NCBI RefSeq assembly: GCF_001879105.1
Contig: NZ_MLCF01000021.1
Span: forward strand, 1 to 58,429
DNA length: 58,429 nucleotides
Direction: 5' to 3'
Source of the DNA: Mangrovactinospora gilvigrisea
Lineage (GTDB): Bacteria > Actinomycetota > Actinomycetes > Streptomycetales > Streptomycetaceae
The translations under genes were made by a program, and so were the position numbers. Below the pieces are notes generated by a model that saw only the letters and a list, made by a program, of their open reading frames with translations, made no database searches and was not told the origin of the DNA. Each line of letters begins with the position of its first letter. Within the stretch, counting starts at the first letter, position 1. Shown piece after piece: positions 45,031-53,731 of this stretch.

Positions 45031-46440
45031 CTACAGCCCGTCGGCGACCGCCGCCGCGGCGAACATCCACGACTCGCGGGTCTCCGGGGCGAGGTCCGCG
45101 TAGCCGGTGCGGCCGCCGGCGACCAGCGCGTCGTCGTAGGGCACCCGCACCACCGAGCGGGTGTGCCGGCGGAAGTGGCCCGTCAGCCGGTCGATGAGGC
45201 CGCGGTCCTGGTGCGGGCCGGAGTCGGAGAGCACGGTGACGGCGCGCGCCACCTTGTCGCCCTGGCCGTTGACGCGCAGCGCGTCGATCATCCACGCGGC
45301 GGAGGCGGCGGTGTCCTCGCGCAGCGTCGAGACCACCACCAGCGCGTCCGCGGCGTCCACCGCGGCGAGCCAGTTGTCGGCCCGCATGTTGTTGCCGGTG
45401 TCGACGACGATCACCCGGTAGAAGCGGCGCAGCAGGGTGTGCAGCTGGTCGAAGGAGCGGCCGTTCATCAGCACCTCGGAGTCGACGGACTCGTCCGAGG
45501 CGAGGACGTCGAACTGCGAGGAGCCCTGGCCGCGGACGAAGGCGTCCAGGTCGCCGACGCCGGCCTGCGGGGCCGCGGAGATGCGCTCGGCCTCGCCGAG
45601 CAGGTCGACGGCGGTGCGGCCGTGGGTGGCGGGGGCGGCGCGCCAACCCAGCGTGCCGCGCGACTCGTTGTTGTCCCAGGCGAGGGTGTAGCCGCCGCGG
45701 CAGGTGCCGAAGGTGGCCGCGAGCAGCAGGGCGGCGGTCGTCTTGTGGGCGCCGCCCTTGGGGTTGACCACCACGACGGTCTTGGGGCCGTCGAAGTCCT
45801 TCATCACCGTGCGGCGCGCGGCCCGGGCGGAGCGCTCGGCGCGGCCGGGCTGCAGGGCGATCAGCCCGCCGCTGGCGCTGCTGACGCCGCGCCGCCAGCC
45901 GGTCTGGGCGGGGATCCGGCCGGCCGGGTCGGCGGCGCCGCCCAGCAGGTCGTGGACGGTGGGCAGGCCGGCAGCGTCAAGGGCGCTGCTGGGCAGCGGG
46001 GAGGCGGTGGGGGCGACGGGCATGTCGAGGGTCTCCATGCGGCTGTGGGTGGGGGCGGTGTCGAGCCCGGGGCTGCGGTCCTCCTCGGGCGCGGCGTGCC
46101 GGGGCGACGGGGGGACGGGCGCGCCGGCGCCGGCGGTCGGGGTGTCCATCGGGAGGCGGGGGTCGCCCGGCCAGATGCGCTCGCTGCGGCCGTCGGCGTG
46201 GACGCGGAGCCGGAGGGGGTAGTGGCCGGGGCGGAGGTCGCTGACCGCGGCGATCACCGAGTGGCCCAGCTGGGCGGCGAGTTCGGCGGCGGTGGCGACG
46301 ACCGCGTCGACGGCGGCGGTGGGGGACGAGGGCAGCCCGCCGTCCACCGGCACGGGCAGGTCGTCGACGCTGACCTGGCCGTCGGCGTCGATGTGGGCGT
46401 GCAGGTCGACGTGGTCGCTCATGAGACTGCTGTCGCTCAT
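45031..46440 (-). CDS. ParA/MinD-like ATPase with long N-terminal extension
   Basis: The protein has 469 residues from the ATG at 46440; the ATG at 46422 is an alternative. Residues 1-200 are an acidic, low-complexity extension. The ATPase domain (about 215-469) has a deviant Walker A KTVVVVNPKGGAHKTT, then AWDNNESRG, and a Walker B-like RVIVVDTGNN. Members resemble the cytoskeletal ATPases of Streptomyces (SCO-type ParA paralogs, MinD-like), involved in spatial positioning. No parB or partner is adjacent. The usual KGGVGKTT reads KGGAHKTT here, which still retains both Lys residues. Confidence 0.87.
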   Translation of the reverse strand: MSDSSLMSDHVDLHAHIDADGQVSVDDLPVPVDGGLPSSPTAAVDAVVATAAELAAQLGHSVIAAVSDLRPGHYPLRLRVHADGRSERIWPGDPRLPMDTPTAGAGAPVPPSPRHAAPEEDRSPGLDTAPTHSRMETLDMPVAPTASPLPSSALDAAGLPTVHDLLGGAADPAGRIPAQTGWRRGVSSASGGLIALQPGRAERSARAARRTVMKDFDGPKTVVVVNPKGGAHKTTAALLLAATFGTCRGGYTLAWDNNESRGTLGWRAAPATHGRTAVDLLGEAERISAAPQAGVGDLDAFVRGQGSSQFDVLASDESVDSEVLMNGRSFDQLHTLLRRFYRVIVVDTGNNMRADNWLAAVDAADALVVVSTLREDTAASAAWMIDALRVNGQGDKVARAVTVLSDSGPHQDRGLIDRLTGHFRRHTRSVVRVPYDDALVAGGRTGYADLAPETRESWMFAAAAVADGL

Positions 46441-46569
46441 GGGGGGGCGGGCTCCTTGCGTGGTCCTCCGGGGGAAGGCGGGACGCACGGCCCAACGACG
46501 CGCCTCCGCCCAAGGGGACGGCGCACCTCCGCGGTTCACCCTTGCGGTAAGCGGCCCCACTCCGCAGTT

Positions 46570-46871
46570 GCCGCCCCTCCGCCCCGGCACCGCGCCCGCC
46601 CCGGGGGTGCACGGTCCGCTGCCACCGAACGGCCACCGGGCGCCGCCCCCTCACCGACGGGCGGGTGGGGTGCCGGGGCTCAGGGCGGCAGACACAGCAC
46701 CGCACCGGCACCGCGCCCGCGCCGGGCCACGGCAACGGGGCAGGCAGACCATCCAGCGCCCCCTCGCCGACAGGCGAGTGCGGGCGGGGAGCCGGGCTCA
46801 GGGCAGCAGACACGGCACCCGCACCGGCACCGCGACCGGGCCCGGGTGGGGTGCCGGGGCGGAGGGGCGGC
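46570..46871. repeat. Tandem imperfect ~120-bp repeats with a dispersed GC-rich motif
   Basis: CGGCACCGCG recurs at 46585, 46706 and 46825 (spacings 121 and 119 bp), each in a longer similar context; CTCAGGGC recurs at 46679 and 46797. A 28-bp string at 46844-46871 is identical to 56298-56325, and an inverted 22-base part lies at 46570-46591. It lies between hisC's stop and the ParA-like gene, filling most of 46441-46871. No gene is supported here. Confidence 0.7.
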
Positions 46872-47987
46872 CTACAGGTCCTTGAGGAAGCGCTGCGCCG
46901 CCGCCAGGAAGATGTCGTTCGCCTCGGGCTCCGCGATCGTCACCCGCACCCCGTCGCCCTGGAACGCGCGGACGACGACGCCCGCCTCCTCCGCCGCGCC
47001 CGCGAACTCCGCCGCCCGCTCCCCCAGCGCCAGCCACACGAAGTTGGCCTGCGTCGCCGGCGCCAGCTCCGCCCCCCAGCCCTGCGCCCGCAGCGCGTCC
47101 ACCACCCGCGTCCGCTCCACCACCAGCGCGTCCACGCGCTCCAGCAGCGCGTCCTCCGCGGCGAGCGACTCCACCGCCGCGTCCTGCGCGATCTGGCTCA
47201 CCCCGAACGGCACCGCCGTCTTCCGCAGCGCCTCCGCCACCGGCGTGTGCGCCACCGCGAAGCCGACCCGCAGCCCGGCGAGGCCGTATGCCTTGGAGAA
47301 CGTCCGCAGCACCACCACGTTGGGGCGGTCCCGGTACAGCTCCACGCCGTCCGGCACCTCCGCGTCGCGGATGAACTCCCGGTAGGCCTCGTCCAGCACC
47401 ACGACCACGTCGCGCGGCACCGCGTCGAGGAACCGCTCCAGCTCGGCGCGGCGCACCACCGTGCCGGTCGGGTTGTTGGGGTTGCAGACGAAGATCAGCC
47501 GGGTGCGGTCGGTCACCGCGTCCCGCATCGCGTCCAGGTCGTGGACGTGGTCCGCGGTCAGCGGCACCTGCACCGAGCGCGCCCCGGAGATCTGGGTGAC
47601 GATCGGGTAGGCCTCGAAGGACCGCCAGGCGTACATCACTTCGTCGCCGGGCCCGGCCGTCGCCTGCAGCAGCTGCTGGGCGACGCCCACCGAGCCCGTC
47701 CCGGTGGCGATGTGCTCGGGCGGGACGCCGAACCGGTCGGCGAGCGCCGCCGTCAGCCCGGCGCAGGACATGTCGGGGTAGCGGTTCATCGCGCCGGCGG
47801 TGGCGGCGGCCCGCTCCAGCACGCCGGGCAGCGGCGGGTAGGGGTTCTCGTTGGAGGAGAGCTTGAACGAGGGCGCGCCCGCCCCGCCGGCCCCGCCCGC
47901 CGCGGCCGGGCGACCCGGCTTGTAGCTGGGAATGCCCTTCAGCGCCTCGCGCAGCCTCGGCTGCCCTGCCTCCGCACCGCTCGTCAT
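46872..47987 (-). CDS. hisC: Histidinol-phosphate / aromatic aminotransferase
   Basis: The protein has 371 residues from the ATG at 47987, preceded by AAAGGAAG; a longer start at 48032 lacks a site. It is a fold-type I PLP enzyme: substrate-binding [14 protein letters not shown], then [19 protein letters not shown], and the PLP Lys in [16 protein letters not shown]. Such proteins act as histidinol-phosphate aminotransferase (HisC) or as aromatic aminotransferase (Pat); sequence alone does not decide. It stands alone, away from his operon genes, which favours the second, broader role. It is divergent from the LacI gene. Confidence 0.9.
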   Translation of the reverse strand: MTSGAEAGQPRLREALKGIPSYKPGRPAAAGGAGGAGAPSFKLSSNENPYPPLPGVLERAAATAGAMNRYPDMSCAGLTAALADRFGVPPEHIATGTGSVGVAQQLLQATAGPGDEVMYAWRSFEAYPIVTQISGARSVQVPLTADHVHDLDAMRDAVTDRTRLIFVCNPNNPTGTVVRRAELERFLDAVPRDVVVVLDEAYREFIRDAEVPDGVELYRDRPNVVVLRTFSKAYGLAGLRVGFAVAHTPVAEALRKTAVPFGVSQIAQDAAVESLAAEDALLERVDALVVERTRVVDALRAQGWGAELAPATQANFVWLALGERAAEFAGAAEEAGVVVRAFQGDGVRVTIAEPEANDIFLAAAQRFLKDL

Positions 47988-48066
47988 CGTCCGCTTCCTT
48001 TCGGCAGAATCGCGCGCCCCTGACCCGATCACCCTACGATTCGCCGCGCCGCGTGACCACGGCCGC

Positions 48067-48090
48067 CTGGCGCGCCCCCCGGCGCGCCAG
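48067..48090. other. Perfect 10-bp hairpin in the hisC-lacI intergenic region
   Basis: CTGGCGCGCC (48067-48076) and GGCGCGCCAG (48081-48090) form a perfect stem with loop CCCC. The next bases contain two further GGCGCGC copies. The intergenic region (47988-48331, 344 bp) has no gene. Possible operator or hairpin in the mRNA leader. Confidence 0.5.
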
Positions 48091-48331
48091 GGCGCGCCAC
48101 CCCGGCGCGAGGGGCGCGCATGTCACCCGTGAAGGTGAGATGTCATGGGTTGGCATACCCGCTGGACGTGCCGCCGTCCGTTGCCAGAACCCGCAATCGA
48201 AAGGGTTACGCACCGTCAGATCCCATGAACCGAAGGCAAACTGACTGCTTCGATCAAGGAGAAACGTATTTGCATCGAATTGCGAGGGACGGTCTCCACC
48301 GGGCTGAAAAGCGCCCTAGTATCGCCTGGCC

Positions 48332-49426
48332 ATGACTGCTGCTGCGAACCATAATCTCACCCGGCGGCTGGGACGGGCCGGTATCCGGGACGTCGCCGCC
48401 GCAGCCGGAGTGTCCATCACCACCGTTTCCGATGCGCTCAACGGCAAAGGACGGCTGCCGGACGCCACCCGCCTGCACGTCAGGGAGGTCGCCGAACGCC
48501 TCGGCTACCGCCCTTCCGCCGCCGCCCGCACCCTGCGCACGGGCAGGTCCGGGCTGATCGGCCTCACCGTCACCACCTACGGGGACGAACCGTTCACCTT
48601 CACGGAGTTCGCCTACTTCGCGGAAATAGTGCGCGCGGCCACCTCCGCGGCGCTCGACCGCGGCTATGCGCTGGTGATCCTGCCCGGCTCCTCGCAGCAC
48701 TGCGTCCAGGACGTCTGGTCCAACGTCGCCCTGGACGGCACGGTGGTCATCGATCCCGCCGAGCACGATCCGGTGGTCACCGAGCTGCACCGGCAGGGCG
48801 TTCCGGTGGTCAGCGACGGCAATCCGGGGTCCACCCCGGTGCGCGCCTGGGTCGACAACGACCACGAGGCCGCCGTCCTGAAGATCATGGAACATCTGAC
48901 GGAGGCCGGCGCCCGCCGCATCGGCCTCCTCACCGGGACGAGCACCGACACCTACACCCGGCTCTCCACCAACGCCTACCTGGCCTGGTGCGAGTCGGTC
49001 GGCCAGGATCCGGTGTACGAGACGTACCGCGCCCACGACGCCTGCGCCTCCGCGGGCGCCGCCGACCGGCTGCTCTCCCGCCCCGACCGGCCCGACGCGG
49101 TCTACGGCCTCTTCGACCCCAACGGCACCGACCTGCTCTCCGCCGCCCGCCGCTACGGTCTCCGCGTCCCGGACGACCTGCTGCTGGTCTGCTGCAGCGA
49201 GTCGGACGCCTACACCGCCACCGACCCGCCCGTGACCACCCTCTCCCTGAGGCCCCGCCAGATCGGCACCACCGCCGTCCAACTCCTCATCGACGCGATC
49301 GAGGGCGAGGACACCGGGGCGCCCCTCCAGCAGATCGTCCCGACCGAACTGATCGTGCGGGCGTCCTCGCAGCGCCGACCGGCGCGCAGCACGGTGAGTC
49401 CGCCGCGCGCGCCCGGACGGGGATGA
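48332..49426 (+). CDS. LacI-family transcriptional regulator
   Basis: The protein has 364 residues. The N-terminal HTH reads GIRDVAAAAGVSITTVSDALNGKGRLPD, with the hinge RLGYRPSAAARTLRTGRS. The periplasmic-binding-like ligand domain follows (from GLIGLTVTTYGDEPF to about 340), typical of sugar-sensing regulators. The C-terminal tail is extra-long and basic. TAGTAT lies nine bases before the ATG. The gene stands alone, with no obvious sugar-transport operon beside it, so the target is unknown; it is divergent from hisC. Confidence 0.9.
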   Translation: MTAAANHNLTRRLGRAGIRDVAAAAGVSITTVSDALNGKGRLPDATRLHVREVAERLGYRPSAAARTLRTGRSGLIGLTVTTYGDEPFTFTEFAYFAEIVRAATSAALDRGYALVILPGSSQHCVQDVWSNVALDGTVVIDPAEHDPVVTELHRQGVPVVSDGNPGSTPVRAWVDNDHEAAVLKIMEHLTEAGARRIGLLTGTSTDTYTRLSTNAYLAWCESVGQDPVYETYRAHDACASAGAADRLLSRPDRPDAVYGLFDPNGTDLLSAARRYGLRVPDDLLLVCCSESDAYTATDPPVTTLSLRPRQIGTTAVQLLIDAIEGEDTGAPLQQIVPTELIVRASSQRRPARSTVSPPRAPGRG

Positions 49427-49550
49427 ACCCGCGCCACGGGGCCCGAAGGGGGCCGGAGCGAATCGGTGCCAACCGGCCCAAGACGGTCCCGTGGCGATTT
49501 TGAAGCGATTCTGTCCCCTCCAGCTGCGGACGGGACATCATCCGGATTCC

Positions 49551-49556
49551 TATGAT
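49551..49556 (+). promoter_or_regulatory. -10 element of the metallophosphatase gene (leaderless type)
   Basis: TATGAT, six bases before the ATG at 49563. Confidence 0.45.
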
Positions 49557-49562
49557 GGCCCA

Positions 49563-50762
49563 ATGACATCGGTGGACCCCAACCCCGCGCAGTGGCGTCC
49601 GGGCGCGCCGCATCTCGACGCCGGCCGGCCGGACGCCCTCCAGGCGATGCCTGTTGTCGTCGCCGAGGCGATCGGCGAGCGGGCCACCGTACCCCCGCGC
49701 CCCGACGCTCCTCCGGCGCCCCCGGCACCGCCCGTGCCGGCCCCGCCCGCGGCACCGGCGCCCGCCGCGCCCGTGCCGCCGGCCCCCGCCACCCCGGCGC
49801 CGGCCATCCCCGCGCCCGCCGGCGGTGACGCCTCCGGCCCCGACGGCCCGCCCACCGTGCCGTTGGAGCCGGTCGCCGAGGACCCCACGCCGACGCTGGT
49901 CGACCGGCCCGTCGCCGAGGCGGACGACGAGACGCCCGGGCGCCTCTTCGTCGTCGGCGACGTCCACGGCCACCGCGCCGAACTCGTCGCCGCGCTGCGC
50001 GAACAGGGCCTCGTGAACGGCCCGGACGGCGCCGAGCGCTGGTCCGGCGGCCGGTCCCGGGTCTGGTTCCTGGGCGACTTCACCGACCGCGGCCCGGACG
50101 GCATCGGCGTCATCGAGCTGGTCTCCTCGCTCGGCCCGCAGGCCGGCGCGGTCGGCGGCCAGGCCCGCGCGCTGCTCGGCAACCACGAGCTGCTGCTGCT
50201 CGGCGCGAAGAGGTTCGGCGACACCCCGGTGCACTCCTCGGCCGGCACCGCCTCCTTCCTCGCCGCCTGGCGCCTCAACGGCGGCCAGCAGTCCGACCTG
50301 GAGCAGCTCACCGACGAGCACATGGCGTGGATGATGAGCCTGCCCGCGCTCACCGTCGAGGACGACTACCTGCTGGTCCACTCCGACACCACGGCCTACC
50401 TGGAGTACGGCTCCACCGCGGACGAGGTCCACGACAGCCTCCGCAAGGTGCTGCACCAGGGCGACGCCGAGGCGTACTGGGAGTGCTTCCGCAGGCTCAC
50501 CAAGCGGTTCGCCTTCCGCGGCGAATCGGGGCCGCAGGCCGTCCACGAGATGCTGGACGCCTTCGGCGGCTCCCGGATCGTCCACGGCCACAGCCCCATC
50601 CCCTACCTCACCGGCGCCGTCGACGCCGAGGAGGGCCACGCCAGCGAGTATGTGACGGGCCCTCATGTGTACGCCGGCGGACTGGTCGTCGCCATGGACG
50701 GCGGCGTCACCATGGACGGCCCGATGCTGGTGCGCAGCCTCCCCGTGGAGCCCGCGGAGTAG
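49563..50762 (+). CDS. Calcineurin-like metallophosphoesterase with Pro-rich N-terminus
   Basis: The protein has 399 residues. Residues 1-125 are Ala/Pro-rich (repeated APPAP patterns). The phosphoesterase core shows GDVHGHRAEL, GDFTDRGPDG, GNHELLLLG, a His in LLVHSDTT and HGHSP, all five metal motifs of the PPP family, closest to bacterial Ser/Thr phosphatases and diadenosine tetraphosphatases. The substrate may be a phosphoprotein or a dinucleotide. The ATG at 49563 is six bases after TATGAT. No partner gene is evident. Confidence 0.9.
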   Translation: MTSVDPNPAQWRPGAPHLDAGRPDALQAMPVVVAEAIGERATVPPRPDAPPAPPAPPVPAPPAAPAPAAPVPPAPATPAPAIPAPAGGDASGPDGPPTVPLEPVAEDPTPTLVDRPVAEADDETPGRLFVVGDVHGHRAELVAALREQGLVNGPDGAERWSGGRSRVWFLGDFTDRGPDGIGVIELVSSLGPQAGAVGGQARALLGNHELLLLGAKRFGDTPVHSSAGTASFLAAWRLNGGQQSDLEQLTDEHMAWMMSLPALTVEDDYLLVHSDTTAYLEYGSTADEVHDSLRKVLHQGDAEAYWECFRRLTKRFAFRGESGPQAVHEMLDAFGGSRIVHGHSPIPYLTGAVDAEEGHASEYVTGPHVYAGGLVVAMDGGVTMDGPMLVRSLPVEPAE

Positions 50763-51056
50763 GCGCCGCAGCTCGACCCGAGGAAGCGCTTCGCGCCCCG
50801 CCGTCCCCGGATGGGGCGCATTTCCTTCGCGCCCTGCCCTCCGGTCCGCTTCCCGCTCTACCATCGGTTCGTGGGGGACCCCTGTCCCCGACATCGGCGC
50901 CCGGCAACCGCACCGCCCTGATAGAACGTCACCATCCTTAGTACGGCGGCTGCTTCACGCGGTGGTGACGGAACTCCGCGGCGGGAAGGGCGCCGCCCCG
51001 GGGACCGCGCCGTGCGGCATCTCGCCGCGTGCCATCTGGGACGATCGGGAGAACAC

Positions 51057-52025
51057 ATGGACAGCGCTCCGCATCTGCGGGCGGAAGACCGGCCGGAGTT
51101 CGAACGAGTACTGGCCGACGCGCTGCGCTCGGAGCGCGTCGGCCGGGCCCTGGAGTCCACGCCTGTCCTGAACCTGGAGCAGCTGCGCACCGCCGCCCTG
51201 GAGGCGGCGCCGGCCATCGCCGCCGCGGCCGCGGAGGAGTACGCCGAGTACCTCGCCGCCCGCGAGCTGCTGCTGGAGCAGTCCGCGGACGAGCGGGGCT
51301 CCACGCTCTCGGCCGTGCTGAAGAAGCCGTCCGGCGTCGGCCCCGTGATGCTCGTCCTCACCCCGGTGCTCTCCGGAGCGGCGGCGGTCATCTTCCTGGT
51401 GGTCGGCTACCTGATGGCGGCGTTCAAGCCGGAGCCGCCGCTCGCCGAGTCGCTGCGCACCGCCGGCTGGCTCTTCGCGGCGATCGCGCTCGCCGCGTTC
51501 GTCGCCGGGATGGCCGCGCTGCTCGTCACCGCGATGCGGCACTCCTCGGCGGCGCGCCGCGAGTCGCCGGCGCAGCGGGCGCACATGGAGCGCGCCCGGG
51601 ACGACTGGCGGGAGGCCCTCACCCGCAACGGCATCGATCCCTTCGTGGACCGCAGCATCGCGACGGCGCAGGGGCTGGAGTCGCGCGGCCGGGTGCCGCG
51701 CGCCACCCCCGGTCCGGTGACGCCGGCCCGGCGCTCGCCGGACTCGCCCTCCTCGGGCGAGGCGCGGCGCCGGCCGGGGTTCAGCAGCCCGGGGTTCTCC
51801 ACCGCCCCGGAGTCGCTGGGCGGCGAGCCGGCGGTGCGGGCCTCGCGGCTGGGCGCGGCCCGGCCGGGGACGGGCCCGGCGCGCGCCGATGGCATCCCCG
51901 AGCAGGGCGAGAGCGCGTCGGACGCGCCGGAGCGGGGGCCGGCGGCGGACGAGCAGCGGCTGGAGTCGCGGACGTCCCGGATGATGCGGCGGCTGGGCCG
52001 CCCCAAGCTGCCGCGCCGGCAGTAG
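51057..52025 (+). CDS. Two-helix membrane protein of unknown function
   Basis: The protein has 322 residues from the ATG at 51057, preceded by GGGAG. A charged N-terminal helical region (1-90, with ALESTPVLNLEQLRTAALEAAP) could form a coiled coil. Two membrane helices (about 95-120 and 135-160) flank a short loop. The remaining C-terminal half is cytoplasmic, Arg/Ser/Pro-rich and low-complexity, ending MMRRLGRPKLPRRQ. It resembles widely conserved Streptomyces transmembrane proteins without a known role. Confidence 0.8.
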   Translation: MDSAPHLRAEDRPEFERVLADALRSERVGRALESTPVLNLEQLRTAALEAAPAIAAAAAEEYAEYLAARELLLEQSADERGSTLSAVLKKPSGVGPVMLVLTPVLSGAAAVIFLVVGYLMAAFKPEPPLAESLRTAGWLFAAIALAAFVAGMAALLVTAMRHSSAARRESPAQRAHMERARDDWREALTRNGIDPFVDRSIATAQGLESRGRVPRATPGPVTPARRSPDSPSSGEARRRPGFSSPGFSTAPESLGGEPAVRASRLGAARPGTGPARADGIPEQGESASDAPERGPAADEQRLESRTSRMMRRLGRPKLPRRQ

Positions 52026-52067
52026 GCGGCGGCCGGCGGCACGGCACACGGCCGCGGGCGGGCACGA

Positions 52068-52101
52068 CGGAGGGGCGGGTCCGGGTGGACCCGCCCCTCC
52101 G
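52068..52101. terminator. Strong bidirectional terminator hairpin
   Basis: Bases 52068-52082 pair perfectly with 52087-52101 (15 bp) around loop GGGT, followed by GCGTTCTT. It sits between convergent genes ending at 52025 and 52125. Confidence 0.8.
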
Positions 52102-52124
52102 GGCGTTCTTCCTTCCGCCGCGCG

Positions 52125-52325
52125 CTAGTGGCGCGTGGTGAAGAACTTGAAGAACAGGTAGGCGGCGCCGACGACCACCGCGAGGATCAGGATCTTGAAG
52201 AAGAGGCCGAACAGGATGCCGAGGACAGCCATGACGAGCCAGCCGACGAAGACGACGGCCAGGATGGCAATGACCCCGATCGCCCACGCCGGAAGTTTGC
52301 TGAACGCTTCCTTCATTTCGTTCAC
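52125..52325 (-). CDS. DUF5326 small membrane protein
   Basis: The protein has 66 residues from a GTG at 52325, with AAGGA upstream. It reads MNEMKEAFSKLPAWAIGVIA and two helices (about 13-35 and 40-58) to FKFFTTRH. It matches the Streptomyces DUF5326 family. The function is unknown. It is expressed away from the cupin and terminates at the hairpin at 52068. Confidence 0.85.
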   Translation of the reverse strand: MNEMKEAFSKLPAWAIGVIAILAVVFVGWLVMAVLGILFGLFFKILILAVVVGAAYLFFKFFTTRH

Positions 52326-52466
52326 CGGGGTTCCTTCGGTGTCGGTGGGTTGATGGCGGCTTTCGGTGTCCGCCTGTCTTCGATGGTAGGGCGGATCCGG
52401 CCGCGGGGAAGGCGTCCCGGGGCAGGATCAGGGGAGTCTCCGGGTACGGTCGGGGACCGTCCCCCG

Positions 52467-52784
52467 TCAGGCCTCAGGGGGAGAGAAGACCACCAGGACC
52501 CGCAGCGACTCGCTGATGTGGTGGAAGCGGTGCGGCGTCCCGGCCGGGACGAAGACCACGCTGCCGCGCGAGACGGGGCGGCTCTCGTCACCCACGGTGA
52601 GCACCGCGCGGCCGCTCTCCACCACGTACACCTCGTCCTGGCGGTGCGGCCGCTGGCCGTCGGTCTCGCCGGGCTCCAGCGCATACAGCCCGACGGACAT
52701 GCTCCGCTCCGTCAGGAATCGCAGGTAGGCGCCCTCGTGTGCGGCGCGCTCCGCGTCCAGCTCGTCCAGGCGGAACGCCTTCAT
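52467..52784 (-). CDS. Single-domain cupin protein
   Basis: The protein has 105 residues. The two cupin motifs are present: PHRQDEVYVVESG (His and Glu ligands) and PAGTPHRFHHI (His). The barrel would bind a divalent metal; the substrate is unknown. It is a short, probably cytoplasmic, stand-alone cupin. It is 42 bp downstream of the fructosamine kinase stop, on the same strand, and may belong to that operon. Confidence 0.87.
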   Translation of the reverse strand: MKAFRLDELDAERAAHEGAYLRFLTERSMSVGLYALEPGETDGQRPHRQDEVYVVESGRAVLTVGDESRPVSRGSVVFVPAGTPHRFHHISESLRVLVVFSPPEA

Positions 52785-52826
52785 CAGGTCCTCGCTCTCC
52801 GGCTCACAGGTCTCGGGGGGGGGTGG

Positions 52827-53729
52827 TCATGCCGCCGCGTCGAGCGCCCGGCGGGCCGCCCGGCCCGCCTCGGCACCGTAACCGCGGCCGAAGAGCACCG
52901 CGTGCACCAGGAGGGGGTGCAGCTGGTGCAGCGGCACCCGCCCCTCGCGCCCCGGGGCCGGGGGCGACGCCTCGTCGTACGCGTCGAGCGCGCGGTGCAG
53001 CTGGGGCATCCCGAAGAGGCGCAGCATCGCCAGGTCGGCCTCGGGGTGGCCGCCCTGCGCAGAAGGATCGATCAGCCAGGGCCGTCCGCCGCTGTCCCAG
53101 TGGACGTTGCCGCTCCACAGGTCGCCGTGGACGACGGCCGGGCCCTGCGGCGGCCCGGCCAGCTCGGCGATCGCGGCGCAGACCTCCTCCACGTCCCGGG
53201 CGTCCTCGGCGGAGATCCCGCCGCAGTCGAAGGCCTCCCGCAGCGCCGGCTGGAGCCGGTAGCGGGCGTGGAACTCGGGCCACTCGGCGGGCTCGGTGCA
53301 GGGCTGGTCGGGGACGGGCAGCGGCAGCGGGCCGATGAACGCGGCCTTCGCGGTGCCGAAGAGCTGGGCGGGGGTGGCGTGCAGCCCGGCGAGTGCCCGG
53401 CCGAGCTGCTCGGCGCCGCGGGAGGTGGCGACGCCGGGGTCGATCCACTCCAGCACCAGCAGGTCGTCCTCGACGGAGAGCACCCGCGGCACCCCGATGC
53501 CGGAGTCGTCCGGCAGGGCGTCGGCGAGCAGGTCGAGCCCGAACGCCTCGGCGGCGAAGAAGCCCTCCGGGGCGTCCGGGTGCGTCTTGACGAAGAGGGT
53601 GTCGCCGTCGGCGAGGTCGGCGCGGTAGGCACTGCAGACCGAGCCGCCGCCCAGCGGGCAGAGCCGCCGCACGGGGCTGTGCACCAGGGCGTCGAGGCGC
53701 TTGCGGAGCGTCGGGGGCCGCGCCGGCAT
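52827..53729 (-). CDS. Fructosamine/ketosamine-3-kinase family protein
   Basis: The protein has 300 residues from the ATG at 53729. The kinase-like fold has an N-terminal GGGSVCSAYRADL and the VKTHPDAPEGFFAAEA ATP-binding Lys region, then the catalytic HGDLWSGNVHW (HxD type) and WLIDPSAQGGHPEADLAML. Fructosamine kinases phosphorylate sugar adducts on proteins, which then detach (deglycation). The start is two bases after the LMW phosphatase stop, with AGGAGG inside its last codons, so the two are co-translated. Confidence 0.92.
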   Translation of the reverse strand: MPARPPTLRKRLDALVHSPVRRLCPLGGGSVCSAYRADLADGDTLFVKTHPDAPEGFFAAEAFGLDLLADALPDDSGIGVPRVLSVEDDLLVLEWIDPGVATSRGAEQLGRALAGLHATPAQLFGTAKAAFIGPLPLPVPDQPCTEPAEWPEFHARYRLQPALREAFDCGGISAEDARDVEEVCAAIAELAGPPQGPAVVHGDLWSGNVHWDSGGRPWLIDPSAQGGHPEADLAMLRLFGMPQLHRALDAYDEASPPAPGREGRVPLHQLHPLLVHAVLFGRGYGAEAGRAARRALDAAA

Positions 53730-53731
53730 CG

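Noticed and set aside
46872..48032. hisC starting at 48032
   Set aside because: The extra 15 residues have no ribosome binding site, whereas the ATG at 47987 has AAAGGAAG.
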